Assembly (NCBI RefSeq): GCF_052117125.1
Contig: NZ_JBQKJT010000013.1
Location: 50,913-114,912, forward strand
Direction of reading: 5' to 3'
Source: Avoscillospira_A sp052117125
Lineage (GTDB): Bacteria; Bacillota; Clostridia; Oscillospirales; Oscillospiraceae
DNA: 64,000 nucleotides
A model generated the notes under the pieces. The model saw only the letters and a program-made list of their open reading frames with translations. It did no database searches and was not told where the DNA came from. Within the stretch, counting starts at the first letter, position 1, and each line of letters begins with the position of its first letter. Made by a program: the position numbers and the translations under genes. Shown here in pieces: positions 23,082 to 31,891 of the stretch.

Positions 23082-24596
23082 ATGAACGGATACGTCCTGG
23101 CCCTGGATCAGGGCACCACCAGTTCCCGGGCCGTTCTCTGCGACGCCCACGGCGAGCTCCGCACCGTAGCCCAGTACCCCCTGCGGCAGATCTATCCCCG
23201 CCCCGGCTGGGTGGAACACGACCCCATGGACATTCTGGATACCATTTTGCACGCCATGGCGGAGGCCTTTGAGAAGAGCAAACTGTCTCCCACGGACATT
23301 GCCGCCATCGGTATCACCAATCAGCGGGAAACCACCATTCTATGGGACCGGAAAACGGGTCAGCCCGTATGCAACGCCATTGTCTGGCAATGCCGTCGGA
23401 CGGCAGAGCTGTGTGAACAGCTCAAATCCGAAGGGCTGGGAGACCTGATCTATCAGCGGACCGGACTGCTCATTGACCCCTATTTTTCCGGTACGAAACT
23501 AAAGTGGATGCTGGATCAATCGCCAGACCTGCGCCGGCGGGCCAAGGCTGGGGAGCTGCTCTTCGGCACCGTAGACAGCTGGCTGATCTGGAATCTGACG
23601 GGGCATCAGGTGCATTGTACCGACTACTCCAACGCCTCCCGCACCATGCTCTTTGACATTGACCGGCTCTGCTGGGATGAAGATATCTGCAAGGCCCTGG
23701 ACATTCCCATGTCCATGCTGCCTCAGCCAGTCCCCTCCAGTCAAGTCTACGGCACTGTGGCCAAAGGGCTGCCCGGTCTCAAGGCCCTGGCCGGTATCCC
23801 CATCTGCGGCTCCGCTGGCGACCAGCAGGCGGCGCTCTTCGGCCAGGGGTGTTTCCGGGAGGGTATGGCCAAAAATACCTATGGTACCGGCTGCTTCACA
23901 CTGATGAACACCGGCAGCCATTCCATCCGCTGCAACAGTGGACTTCTGACTTCCGTGGCGTGGTCCATTGGTGGAACGGTCACCTATGCCCTGGAGGGCA
24001 GCGCATTCAACGCCGGTTCTGCCATCCAATGGCTGCGGGATCAATGCGGCGTCATCGCCACTTCTCACGATGTGGATATTCTGGCCGAGTCCATTCCCGA
24101 CAACGGTGGTGTTTACTTTGTTCCGGCCTTTACGGGCCTTGGCGCCCCCTACTGGGACAGCTATGCCCGGGGCAGCTTCTTCGGGTTGACCCGGGGCAGC
24201 GGCAAGGCGGAGCTGAGCCGCGCCGTTCTGGAGGGCATCGCCTTTGAGGTGGCCGATCTGGTGCAAACTATGAATGAGGCGGCCCCGGTGGCCATTTCTG
24301 AGCTGCGGGTGGACGGCGGAGCCTGTGTCAGCGACTTTATGATGCAGTTCCAGGCCGATTTACTGCGTCTGCCGGTGAACCGGCCGGAAAATGTGGAGTC
24401 CACCGCCCTGGGCGCCGCCTTTCTGGCCGGTCTGGCCACCGGTGTCTGGAACTCCACCGAGGATCTGGAGCACATCCGCCGCACACAGCAGGTATTCCAG
24501 CCGGTCATGGCTATCCAGGATCGGAATCGGGCGCTGCAAAACTGGCACACTGCCGTGGAGCTGAGCCGCCTGTGGGGACAGCGCTGCCAACTGTAA
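23082..24596 (+). CDS. glpK: Glycerol kinase
   Basis: A 504-residue FGGY-family kinase that makes sn-glycerol 3-phosphate from glycerol and ATP in the cytoplasm. Recognisable blocks are LALDQGTTSSRAVLCD, GITNQRETTILWDRKTG, FSGTKLKWMLD, GSAGDQQAALFGQGCF, the FGGY signature region with MAKNTYGTGCFTLMNTG, and RVDGGACVSDFMMQFQADLL. The start is set at 23082 because AAAGGA lies 7 bases before it; the in-frame ATG at 23076 is too close. Length is as in E. coli GlpK. No glycerol facilitator or GlpD is present in the window. Confidence 0.96.
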   Translation: MNGYVLALDQGTTSSRAVLCDAHGELRTVAQYPLRQIYPRPGWVEHDPMDILDTILHAMAEAFEKSKLSPTDIAAIGITNQRETTILWDRKTGQPVCNAIVWQCRRTAELCEQLKSEGLGDLIYQRTGLLIDPYFSGTKLKWMLDQSPDLRRRAKAGELLFGTVDSWLIWNLTGHQVHCTDYSNASRTMLFDIDRLCWDEDICKALDIPMSMLPQPVPSSQVYGTVAKGLPGLKALAGIPICGSAGDQQAALFGQGCFREGMAKNTYGTGCFTLMNTGSHSIRCNSGLLTSVAWSIGGTVTYALEGSAFNAGSAIQWLRDQCGVIATSHDVDILAESIPDNGGVYFVPAFTGLGAPYWDSYARGSFFGLTRGSGKAELSRAVLEGIAFEVADLVQTMNEAAPVAISELRVDGGACVSDFMMQFQADLLRLPVNRPENVESTALGAAFLAGLATGVWNSTEDLEHIRRTQQVFQPVMAIQDRNRALQNWHTAVELSRLWGQRCQL

Positions 24597-24653
24597 CTGG
24601 GTTTCGCTAGAAACCTGTACGCGCCGTCCTGTAATGGAACCATATCATAGCGC

Positions 24654-24683
24654 AAACGGAGCCGCAGGTCTGCGGCTCCGTTT
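24654..24683. terminator. Bidirectional terminator between glpK and the histidine kinase
   Basis: A 14-bp perfect stem (24654-24667 with 24670-24683). The plus-strand side is followed by TTTCGTT. It lies between two convergent genes. Confidence 0.8.
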
Positions 24684-24685
24684 CG

Positions 24686-26566
24686 TTATCCGTTCGCCTT
24701 GGGCAGTTCCACATCGACCTTAAACAGATCGCCATCCAGTTCCAGCCGGAACCGACCGCGCTGTAACTCCGTCAGGCTTTTTGCAATATTGAGGCCCAGG
24801 CCGGACCCTTCGGTGCTGCGGGCGCTGTCTCCACGGACAAACCGCTCCATCAATTCATCCGGGCTGATATTCAACTGCTGACGGGAGATATTTTTCAGTT
24901 GGATGGACACCGTCTTTTCCCGTTCCTCCACCGTCAGATAAACCCGCGTTCCCGGCATGGCGTATTTGCAAATATTGCCCAATAGATTATCCAGAACCCG
25001 CCATAGCAAGCGGCCGTCCGCCAGAATACTCAAGCCGTAGTCTGGGAAGTGGGCTACCAGTGTCAATCCTGCGGCCTCCAGCCGTTCCGTATACTCTCCT
25101 ACAGCCTGATTCAGGCTCTCAGATACATCTGTTGGCACCAGGTCCGTCTGGATATTGCCCGTGGCGGCCTTAGAGGCCTCCACTAAATCCTCCGTCAGTT
25201 TCTTTAATCGCGTTGCCTGGCGGTGGAGAACTTCCAGGTACTGGGTTCGTTCCGCTTCATCATTCGTGTGCTGCAACAGGTCCACATAGTTGAGAATGGA
25301 TGTCAGCGGCGTTTTGATATCGTGGGACACATTGGTAATCAGTTCCGTTTTCATCCGTTCCGACTTGGTATGCTGTTCGATGGCAATGGACATTCCATCA
25401 GAGATGGCGTTAAGATGCTGGCCGTAATGGCGAAATTCTCCATAAAGCCCCGTAGTATCTACCCGTGTTTCAAAATCTCCGTTCGCCATGGTTTCCACGG
25501 CACTTTTCAGCTTTTGCAGCTGGATGGAGCAAAAACAGAGGAAAATCACAATGGCCAGACTGATCAATGTATAGAGCATAAGCAGCGAGCTGCTCCAAAT
25601 GCTGTAGATCGCCAGATACATCAACGCGATCAGCAGTGCAGCAGTGATAACCAGTGTCCGCCATACGATGGGAATTGCGCCCACAGTCCGCAGAAGCATC
25701 TTGATGGCGTGGAGACCATTGCGGTGAATCCAGTGCAGCAGCCGGTAAATCAGCGTATTGGCCCACCAGCGCCCCACCTTGAGCCGGGTGATCAGAGAGA
25801 GCAGCCATCCCAACAGGATCATGCTGGCCGTAAGAATGCCGACACAGGCCATGGTATTGGCAAAAGCATCCAGATCATAAAAGCCATTTTCCAAAGACAG
25901 CCGCAACAGCCACCCTGCAAAACAAGCCGCCATCAATGCATAGGCATCCAGCGGCAGCCGATCCATCCAGTTGAGCACAATTTCGTCATGACCCGGCCGG
26001 TGGCCCGCCATAATGCACAGCACAGTAAACGACGCCACACAGAGCACAGCGGAGATGACCAGAATCCACGGCAGCACATCCGACAAACGGTGAATCGTAT
26101 TGAAAATCAAATATTGGCAGTAGGTCTTGCCGCTCTCTTGGGGCATGGACGATTTTATGCCCACCGTGACCCGGTAACTGGTTCCATTTTCCCACAGCTC
26201 AAAGCTATCGTAAAACCCATAGTTCTCTTTTTCAGACAGTGTTGTGGACATGACCTGCCACTGGCCGTCCTGCTGTTCCTCAATGGCATAGTTGACATTG
26301 GTGAAGCTGCCCCGGTATAGGTCCTCCAGAACACCCACCGGGAAATATTCCTGGGTATACGGCTCTAAAATATCAAACTGCGCCATTTCTCTGGCATTTT
26401 CATAGCAAATCCGACTGGCAAAATAGCTGGTATTGGAGCCGCCGTAGAGATTGGCGCGATAGCCGTAGAGAATACCGGCAGAGGTCAAACCAAAAACTGT
26501 CAAAAACGCCATCAGGAACAGGAGGACGATGAATTTCAGCAGCAGACTGCTTTTCCACTGGGTCAC
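24686..26566 (-). CDS. Multi-helix sensor histidine kinase (VanS-like catalytic core)
   Basis: A 626-residue membrane kinase. Helix 1 is followed by an extracytoplasmic loop of ~145 residues, then about five more helices up to residue ~350. A HAMP-like segment precedes the H-box ELITNVSHDIKTPLTSI with His415. The catalytic domain has the N-box LDNLLGNICKYAMPGT, G1 FVRGDSARSTEGSGLGLNIA and an F box. It is coupled to the response regulator by a 4-bp overlap. The target genes and signal are unknown. The upstream decarboxylase homologue may be in the same operon. Confidence 0.92.
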   Translation of the reverse strand: MTQWKSSLLLKFIVLLFLMAFLTVFGLTSAGILYGYRANLYGGSNTSYFASRICYENAREMAQFDILEPYTQEYFPVGVLEDLYRGSFTNVNYAIEEQQDGQWQVMSTTLSEKENYGFYDSFELWENGTSYRVTVGIKSSMPQESGKTYCQYLIFNTIHRLSDVLPWILVISAVLCVASFTVLCIMAGHRPGHDEIVLNWMDRLPLDAYALMAACFAGWLLRLSLENGFYDLDAFANTMACVGILTASMILLGWLLSLITRLKVGRWWANTLIYRLLHWIHRNGLHAIKMLLRTVGAIPIVWRTLVITAALLIALMYLAIYSIWSSSLLMLYTLISLAIVIFLCFCSIQLQKLKSAVETMANGDFETRVDTTGLYGEFRHYGQHLNAISDGMSIAIEQHTKSERMKTELITNVSHDIKTPLTSILNYVDLLQHTNDEAERTQYLEVLHRQATRLKKLTEDLVEASKAATGNIQTDLVPTDVSESLNQAVGEYTERLEAAGLTLVAHFPDYGLSILADGRLLWRVLDNLLGNICKYAMPGTRVYLTVEEREKTVSIQLKNISRQQLNISPDELMERFVRGDSARSTEGSGLGLNIAKSLTELQRGRFRLELDGDLFKVDVELPKANG

Positions 26567-27261
26567 ACGCTGTGCCCTCCCTCCATTTTATATCCCTGGC
26601 CCCAGACCACCTTCAAATAGCGAGGGTCCGAAGGCGAGATCTCAATTTTCTCCCGCAGATGCCGGATGTGGACGGCGACGGCGCTCTCGCTGCCTTGCGC
26701 CGGTTCATTCCAGACCTGCTCATAGATCTGGCGGGAAGAAAACACCTTGTCTGGCTGCGACATGAGCAGCCGTAGAATATTGAATTCAATGGGTGTCAGG
26801 GATACGGCTTCGCCGTCCACCGTGACCGCCTTGGTTTCGTCGTTAAGCTCGATATTGCCGATGGTCAAACGTTCCGTAGGCCGCGTCATGCCCCCCAGAT
26901 TGGTGTAGCGCCGCAGTTGAGACCGCACCCGGGCCACCACCTCAATGGGATTGAACGGCTTGGTGATGTAGTCGTCGGCGCCAATGTTCAAACCCAGAAT
27001 CTTGTCGGAGTCCTCGCTTTTGGCCGTCAGCAAAATAATGGGCACATTGCAGACCTCTCGAATCCGCGCCGTAGCGGCAATGCCGTCCAATTCCGGCATC
27101 ATCACATCCATCAGAATCAGATGGACCGGCGTCTCAGACACCAATTCCACAGCCTCCCGCCCATTGGAGGCCGTGACCAGTTCATAGTTCTCTCCGGAGA
27201 GATAAATTTTCAGCGCCGAGACAATATCAGCGTCATCATCGCAGATCAAAATACGGTACAT
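26563..27261 (-). CDS. OmpR/VanR-family response regulator
   Basis: A 232-residue regulator. The receiver has ICDDDADIV, phosphoacceptor Asp52 in LMDVMMPE, and LNIGADDYITKPFNPIEV with the conserved lysine. The DNA-binding winged helix ends VAVHIRHLREKIEISPSD and VVWGQGYKMEGG. It pairs with the kinase encoded downstream. It begins 30 bp after the stop of the decarboxylase homologue. Confidence 0.94.
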   Translation of the reverse strand: MYRILICDDDADIVSALKIYLSGENYELVTASNGREAVELVSETPVHLILMDVMMPELDGIAATARIREVCNVPIILLTAKSEDSDKILGLNIGADDYITKPFNPIEVVARVRSQLRRYTNLGGMTRPTERLTIGNIELNDETKAVTVDGEAVSLTPIEFNILRLLMSQPDKVFSSRQIYEQVWNEPAQGSESAVAVHIRHLREKIEISPSDPRYLKVVWGQGYKMEGGHSV

Positions 27262-27291
27262 AGTATCACCTCATGGAACAGGTACAAAAGT

Positions 27292-28467
27292 TTACAGCAG
27301 GCCGCGCATAGGCTCCAAAGTCCCATCCTGCCGGTAGAGAAAGTATCCGCATCCAGGGCCCGGCGGCGCGACGCCCGCCTCATGGACAATGCAGACCTCG
27401 TCCTCACTGGGTTCCGGCAGCAAAATGTGTTCAGCAAAGCGGCCTGTCTCATCAGGATGGCAGCCCACCACATCATAAAACTGTCGATTGGCGCGCTCCG
27501 TGTTCGTCAGCAGCGACAGATGGTACCGCCCTTTGGGGTGCAGCCGCGGAAACTGGACGGCGTCGGAGTCCAGGACCATAAATTGCCGGTGGGCCCGTTT
27601 AACGCAGAGAATGCGGGAAAAATACAGACAGTGGGGACCGGTAAACAGACGGTCTGCCGCCGTCCAGATGGGTATCTGATACGGCAGCTGGGAAGCACAT
27701 TGTTCCGTCCGCCTCCCCCACTCCGCAGCATCGGCATGGGGCGTGCCCGGAAAAAAGCTGAGACCGGGTCCACCGCCCAAATTACAGAAGGCAATGGGCG
27801 TATGAAGTTGCTCCAGTTCCTCAATGACCGGCTGTAACAGGGACAGCACCATGCCGTAGTAGTCCGGGTCCAGAACCTGTTGCGTCAAATGAACCTCCAA
27901 ACCCAATCGTTGGATGCCGGTCCGGTGGAGATAGGGCGCATATTCCAGAATCTCCCGCAATCCCATGCCCCGCTTGGAACGCTCGGCCCGACACAATACC
28001 GTTCCATCCAGCGTCACCTCGCCGCCCGGATTGAACACCAGGCTGGCTGCGGCAATGGGCTGTTCCAGACACACGGCGGCGGAGATGTTGTTATCCACCG
28101 ACACCGTGGCCCCCAGGGATGATGCCAACGCCAACCCCTCCACCGACGGATACATGGGTTCATACACCAACGCTTCCCCGGAGAAGCCCCAATCGGCGGC
28201 CTGCCGCAGTTCCCGGTCCGTGCAGCAGGAGACCCCACACCCCTCCTCCAGAAGAAGTCTGGCCATACCGTCCAGGGGCAGCTGCCGCAGGGGAAAGATT
28301 TGACGGTGTCCCCGACACCAGGAAAACGCCTGGAGAAAGTCTCGGATACTCTGCCGGATCCCCGTCTCATCGTATAGAAAAAACGGCGTGGGCAGATCGG
28401 ATATCAATTGTTTCAGCTTTTTGCGCGGCAGGAAAACCTCATCCATCGCACTGTGCTCCACGGCCAT
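27292..28467 (-). CDS. LysA-type (fold III PLP) decarboxylase homologue without catalytic lysine
   Basis: A 391-residue relative of diaminopimelate and ornithine-type decarboxylases (alanine-racemase barrel plus C-terminal beta domain). The opening SDLPTPFFLYDETGIRQSI, the LLEEGCGVSCCTDREL block and GGGPGLSFFP match the family. In true enzymes the PLP lysine lies in a Y/FAVKAN motif; here the aligned segment is IFPLRQLP, so the lysine is replaced by Arg61 (codon CGG). The usual EPGR loop reads TAADR and the CESGD motif reads HEAGV. It is therefore probably not a classical decarboxylase; it could be a pseudoenzyme, a ligand sensor or a changed catalyst. The start at 28467 has AAAGGAG upstream. 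The two-component genes follow after 30 bp. Confidence 0.8.
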   Translation of the reverse strand: MAVEHSAMDEVFLPRKKLKQLISDLPTPFFLYDETGIRQSIRDFLQAFSWCRGHRQIFPLRQLPLDGMARLLLEEGCGVSCCTDRELRQAADWGFSGEALVYEPMYPSVEGLALASSLGATVSVDNNISAAVCLEQPIAAASLVFNPGGEVTLDGTVLCRAERSKRGMGLREILEYAPYLHRTGIQRLGLEVHLTQQVLDPDYYGMVLSLLQPVIEELEQLHTPIAFCNLGGGPGLSFFPGTPHADAAEWGRRTEQCASQLPYQIPIWTAADRLFTGPHCLYFSRILCVKRAHRQFMVLDSDAVQFPRLHPKGRYHLSLLTNTERANRQFYDVVGCHPDETGRFAEHILLPEPSEDEVCIVHEAGVAPPGPGCGYFLYRQDGTLEPMRGLL

Positions 28468-28485
28468 ACCGCCGCTCCTTTCTGT

Positions 28486-28521
28486 AAAAATGCTCCCGGC
28501 CGGTGTTCCGTCCGGGAGCAT
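28486..28521 (-). terminator. Terminator after the metallophosphoesterase gene
   Basis: ATGCTCCCGG (28490-28499 on the plus strand) pairs with CCGGGAGCAT (28512-28521), followed by T4-5 on the minus strand. It lies directly before the decarboxylase-homologue gene. Confidence 0.85.
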
Positions 28522-28536
28522 TCCAGATCGACTCTA

Positions 28537-28998
28537 TTAGACATGGTCAGTATAGCACTGCGCCTGTCCATTTGCAATCAGAATCACGCCATAGCTGCCG
28601 CCATATCCAATAGAACCCGGATTCAGCAGCCACAGGCCGTCCGTTTCCCGGCAGTATGCCACATGGGTATGTCCAAAGGCCGCCACCTGCACGCCAGCTT
28701 CCCGCGCCGCCAGCTCCATGCGGAGCAGGCCGCTCTTGACGCCGTAGGCATGGCCATGGGTCAGCAGCATGGGCACCCCGCCCAATTCCTGACGCACCGT
28801 CAAGGTTTCGGTTGGCAACGGCAGGTCACAGTTTCCGGGAACCGAAATCACCGGATAGTCCGGAAAGCGTTTTCCCAGCTTTCGGGCATCCCGCTGATGG
28901 TCCCCCAGGTGGAAAATATAATCAGGCCGTTCCCGCAGAACGGCATCCTCCATAGCGGAGAACTGGCCGTGGGAATCGGAAAGGACCAAAATTTTCAT
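28537..28998 (-). CDS. YfcE/MJ0936-family metallophosphoesterase
   Basis: A 153-residue calcineurin-like phosphodiesterase. All metal-binding motifs are present: LSDSHG, HLGDH, GNCD, THGHAYG and GHTHV. Members hydrolyse phosphodiesters in the cytoplasm; the natural substrate is not known. Length is normal for the family. It ends at a clear terminator and is divergent from a cluster of three small genes. Confidence 0.93.
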   Translation of the reverse strand: MKILVLSDSHGQFSAMEDAVLRERPDYIFHLGDHQRDARKLGKRFPDYPVISVPGNCDLPLPTETLTVRQELGGVPMLLTHGHAYGVKSGLLRMELAAREAGVQVAAFGHTHVAYCRETDGLWLLNPGSIGYGGSYGVILIANGQAQCYTDHV

Positions 28999-29006
28999 GG
29001 GTCATC

Positions 29007-29034
29007 ACCTTTTTTTCCGTCACACATATACTGG
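29007..29034 (+). promoter_or_regulatory. Possible sporulation-sigma (SigK-like) promoter before the small-gene cluster
   Basis: CACC (29007-29010), 15-bp spacer, CATATACTG (29026-29034), close to the mACm/CATAnnnTA form of Bacillus SigK promoters. No good sigma-A promoter was seen. Weak evidence by itself. Confidence 0.3.
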
Positions 29035-29070
29035 GATGAACAGATCATCGTGTGAAATGGAGGTAGTCAT

Positions 29071-29298
29071 ATGGATCGTCAATCCTTTCCCTTTCAGGAG
29101 CAGGACATTCGTCGCGTTTTAGGCAGCCCCGAAGGGCAAAAGTTGTTACAATTGCTGAATCGGGACGGTGGCCAGGCTTTGCGTCAAGCCGCCAACGCCC
29201 TGCGCAGCGGCAACACCCAGGCAGCCATGGAGATTCTGGCCCCCGTCATGGAAACCAAGGAGGCCGCGGAACTGGTGGATCAGATCAATCGCAAATGA
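29071..29298 (+). CDS. Small conserved-type hypothetical protein (75 aa), first of three
   Basis: A 75-residue, mainly helical protein (QEQDIRRVLGSPEGQKLLQL, then LRSGNTQAAMEILAPVMETK). GGAGGT precedes the ATG at normal spacing. Coding quality is good, and it is closely spaced with two further small genes (12-bp and 7-bp gaps). No domain was recognised. The pattern of short helical repeats resembles small cytoplasmic clostridial proteins of unknown function. Confidence 0.75.
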   Translation: MDRQSFPFQEQDIRRVLGSPEGQKLLQLLNRDGGQALRQAANALRSGNTQAAMEILAPVMETKEAAELVDQINRK

Positions 29299-29309
29299 GG
29301 TGACCATAA

Positions 29310-29663
29310 ATGGAGGATCTTGAAAACAAGATCGGTGAGATATTGGGCGATCCTCAGGCCATGGCTGGGATTCTGTCCCTGGCACAAAGCCTGGGACTGA
29401 CACCACCGGAACAGACGGAACCATCTGCCCCTCCGCCGTCCTCGCCGCCTCCACAGCAGGACCCCATGGCCAGTTCCATGGCACAGCTGCTGTCCATGGC
29501 TGGGTCCCTGGGCGGCAAGGAATTGGCGCTATTACAGGCGCTGCGTCCCCTGCTGCGGGAGGATCGCCGGTTCAAACTGGACCGGGCCATCCAGGCGGCC
29601 AGAATCTCACAGATTGCTGGAACAGCTATGAAAACACTGGGAAATTCAGATACCGGAAGGTGA
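29310..29663 (+). CDS. Small hypothetical protein (117 aa), second of three
   Basis: A 117-residue protein. It has an N-terminal helical segment (ENKIGEILGDPQAMAGILSL), a proline-rich linker (PPSSPPPQQDP at ~43-54) and a C-terminal helical part (LLQALRPLLREDRRFKLDRA). Its N-terminus resembles the preceding 75-residue protein (both read as GxxxG..L helices with 'D/SPQ/E' turns), so they may be related. It begins 12 bp after the first gene. No function known. Confidence 0.75.
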   Translation: MEDLENKIGEILGDPQAMAGILSLAQSLGLTPPEQTEPSAPPPSSPPPQQDPMASSMAQLLSMAGSLGGKELALLQALRPLLREDRRFKLDRAIQAARISQIAGTAMKTLGNSDTGR

Positions 29664-29669
29664 TGGACC

Positions 29670-29948
29670 TTGTATAATCGCTACATTCCATCGGCTGATG
29701 GCAGCTACATCTGTCAGCCGGTGGCGGAATTGCCCCATCTGGAGGGCAGCACATCCGACAACCGGCCGCCCACTCCCTCGCCGCGTCCGACGGCGGCATC
29801 CTGTTTGAGCCGTCTGCTGCCATCGGACCTGGAGGCCGACGATCTGTTGATTCTGCTGATTCTGTTGTTGCTGTTTCTGGACCAGGACGGTGAAGCCGAT
29901 TCCACCCGGGCCTTATTGGCCGCTGCGGCCTTCCTCATTCTTCGCTAG
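29670..29948 (+). CDS. Small hypothetical protein with acidic-hydrophobic tail (92 aa), third of three
   Basis: A 92-residue protein starting with TTG (MYNRYIPSADGSYICQPV). AAGGTGA is upstream; no ATG is available in frame. A proline/serine-rich middle is followed by DDLLILLILLLLFLDQDG and LLAAAAFLILR, i.e. two hydrophobic segments joined by an acidic turn. Such tails occur in a widespread clostridial family of unknown, possibly sporulation-linked, function; that is recollection, not a search. The 3' end overlaps the convergent gene by 14 bp. Confidence 0.68.
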   Translation: MYNRYIPSADGSYICQPVAELPHLEGSTSDNRPPTPSPRPTAASCLSRLLPSDLEADDLLILLILLLLFLDQDGEADSTRALLAAAAFLILR

Positions 29949-30711
29949 GGAGTATTTGGGTGCCGTCCGGCAGCTGAAACATCTCCTGCAAAGACGTGTC
30001 CTCCGGTGTCAGCAGCTGGCAGGACGTTTGCCGCAGCTGGTAGACTGGTGTATCCCCTTCCAACACATCGGCTCGATACAGCAGCTGTGCATCGACATCC
30101 ACCCAGTAACGGACTTCCTGTTCTCCCTCTTGGGCGGCAACGTAGAGGCAGTCATGGGACTGGGTTTCATCAAAGGTGACAAAGCCGGCATCTAAAATTT
30201 CGGATTCCGGCAGAGCCAGCAACGTCTCATAGGTGGGTATCCCCAGCAGATCGTCAAAGGACACCGTTTCATCCAGTGTCAGGGATCGAACCGCGTCATC
30301 GGTACCATACCAAATCCAGACGGTTATCCCGTCGGTGAGCAGATGTTTGGTTTCGCTGCCCACGGACAACTGGGCCCGGAGACAAGCGCCGCTGCGCCAA
30401 AGCTGCACCGTCTGTGTGGCTACCTCCTGTTCCCACAGGGTCGACACAGACAGCACCTGATGATATGCCGTTGACCGGGACAGGGTTCCCAATGCCATCT
30501 GGACATTATCCGCATTCAGTTGCAGGAAGGGTTCTTTCACATCGGATAAGGGTAACTCACCGTCGGCGGCGCCCAAATCCTCCGGCAGCTGGATCACATC
30601 CCGCTGTCCGCCCCGGATGCTCAGCAGCACCAGAGCCAACAGCAGCGCCAGAACAAACAGCGTGGCAGCAATGACAATGCCGGCAGATTGTTTGCCAGTG
30701 TGATTGTGCAT
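29935..30711 (-). CDS. Membrane-anchored protein of unknown function, end of the trpS-tagO-mnaA operon
   Basis: A 258-residue protein with one N-terminal membrane helix (about residues 10-30) and a ~220-residue extracytoplasmic domain. A GTG at 30720 lies in frame but only one base from AAAGGAG, so the ATG at 30711 is chosen. The folded part looks like a lipoprotein-carrier-type beta sheet (alternating WYGTDD, VTFDETQSHDCLYVAA, YWVDVDAQLLYRADV), but no family was recognised with confidence. It starts 32 bp after mnaA and is probably co-transcribed with it, which suggests a surface or polymer-related role. Confidence 0.75.
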   Translation of the reverse strand: MHNHTGKQSAGIVIAATLFVLALLLALVLLSIRGGQRDVIQLPEDLGAADGELPLSDVKEPFLQLNADNVQMALGTLSRSTAYHQVLSVSTLWEQEVATQTVQLWRSGACLRAQLSVGSETKHLLTDGITVWIWYGTDDAVRSLTLDETVSFDDLLGIPTYETLLALPESEILDAGFVTFDETQSHDCLYVAAQEGEQEVRYWVDVDAQLLYRADVLEGDTPVYQLRQTSCQLLTPEDTSLQEMFQLPDGTQILPSEE

Positions 30712-30742
30712 TGCTGCCACGCTCCTTTCTGCTGTCTATCCG

Positions 30743-31891
30743 TTAGACCTGAAAATCTTCCGGCCGATGGTCCGTCAGGCCAAAGTGCCAGGCAATGGCC
30801 TCCACAATCCGGCCACAGGCATTGCCGTCGCCATAGGGGTTCACCGCCTTTGCCATCTTGGCGTAAGCCGCTTCGGAATCAAGAAGCTCTCCGGCCAGAC
30901 GGACAATCTCCGCCTGCTCCACGCCGACCAGTTTGGCGGTACCGGCGGCAATGGCTTCCGGCCGCTCCGTCTCCCGCCGCATGACCAGGACAGGCTTCCC
31001 CAGTGCGGGCGCTTCCTCCTGCAATCCGCCGGAATCTGTCATCACCATATAGCACCGGGCCATAAGGTTGTGCATCTCCTCCACATTGACCGGATCGATG
31101 AGATGGACCCGCTTCACATTGCCCAGGATGCCGAACACGCACTCCCGCACCGCCGGGCTCAGATGGACCGGATAGACCACCTCCACATCGGGGTGGCTTT
31201 CCACCAGCTCCGCGATGGCGTGCATGATATTGACCATGGGCTGGCCGTAATTTTCTCTGCGGTGACAGGTGACAACGATGACCCGTCTGGAGTGGAAATC
31301 CAGTTCATTGAGACACTGTGTAGAGAACACAAAATCGTCCCGAACTGTGGTTTTCATGGCATCAATGGCCGTGTTGCCGGTGATAAAGATTTCTCCGTTG
31401 ACCGCCTCCCGGCGGAGATTTTCCGCATTGGCCTTGGTGGGAGAAAAGTGCAGATCGGCCATATCGCTCACCAGCACCCGGTTCATCTCCTCCGGATAGG
31501 GAGAGTATTTGTCACCGGTGCGCAGACCCGCCTCCACATGGCCGATGGGCACTTGATGGTAGAAGGCCGACAGGGCGCCGGCGAAGGTGGTGGAGGTGTC
31601 GCCGTGGACCAGAATCAAATCGGGCTTGGCCTCCTCGATGACGCTGTCCATGCCCAGAATAGTCTTCGTGGTGATTTTGGTCAACGTCTGCTGCTTTTCC
31701 ATGATATTCAGATCATAGTCGCCTTTCAGCTGGAAAATCTCCATAACGGAGTCCAACATCTCCCGGTGTTGGCCGGTCAGGCAGCACAGGCTCTCCATTT
31801 GCGGATGGGCCGCCAGCTCCTTGACCAGGGGGGCCATTTTAATGGCCTCTGGCCGTGTGCCGAACACAGACATAACTCTAATCTTTTTCAT
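30743..31891 (-). CDS. mnaA: UDP-N-acetylglucosamine 2-epimerase (non-hydrolysing)
   Basis: A 382-residue WecB/MnaA epimerase. It interconverts UDP-GlcNAc and UDP-ManNAc, the donor used for wall-polymer linkage units. Motifs are VFGTRPEAIKMAPLVKEL, LVHGDTSTTFAGALSAFY, GHVEAGLRTGD, VTCHRRENYGQPM and MTDSGGLQEEAPALGKPVLV. The start at 31891 follows AAAGGAAG and overlaps the 3' end of tagO by 14 bases. With TagO it supplies the first two steps of ManNAc-GlcNAc-PP-undecaprenyl synthesis. Confidence 0.95.
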   Translation of the reverse strand: MKKIRVMSVFGTRPEAIKMAPLVKELAAHPQMESLCCLTGQHREMLDSVMEIFQLKGDYDLNIMEKQQTLTKITTKTILGMDSVIEEAKPDLILVHGDTSTTFAGALSAFYHQVPIGHVEAGLRTGDKYSPYPEEMNRVLVSDMADLHFSPTKANAENLRREAVNGEIFITGNTAIDAMKTTVRDDFVFSTQCLNELDFHSRRVIVVTCHRRENYGQPMVNIMHAIAELVESHPDVEVVYPVHLSPAVRECVFGILGNVKRVHLIDPVNVEEMHNLMARCYMVMTDSGGLQEEAPALGKPVLVMRRETERPEAIAAGTAKLVGVEQAEIVRLAGELLDSEAAYAKMAKAVNPYGDGNACGRIVEAIAWHFGLTDHRPEDFQV

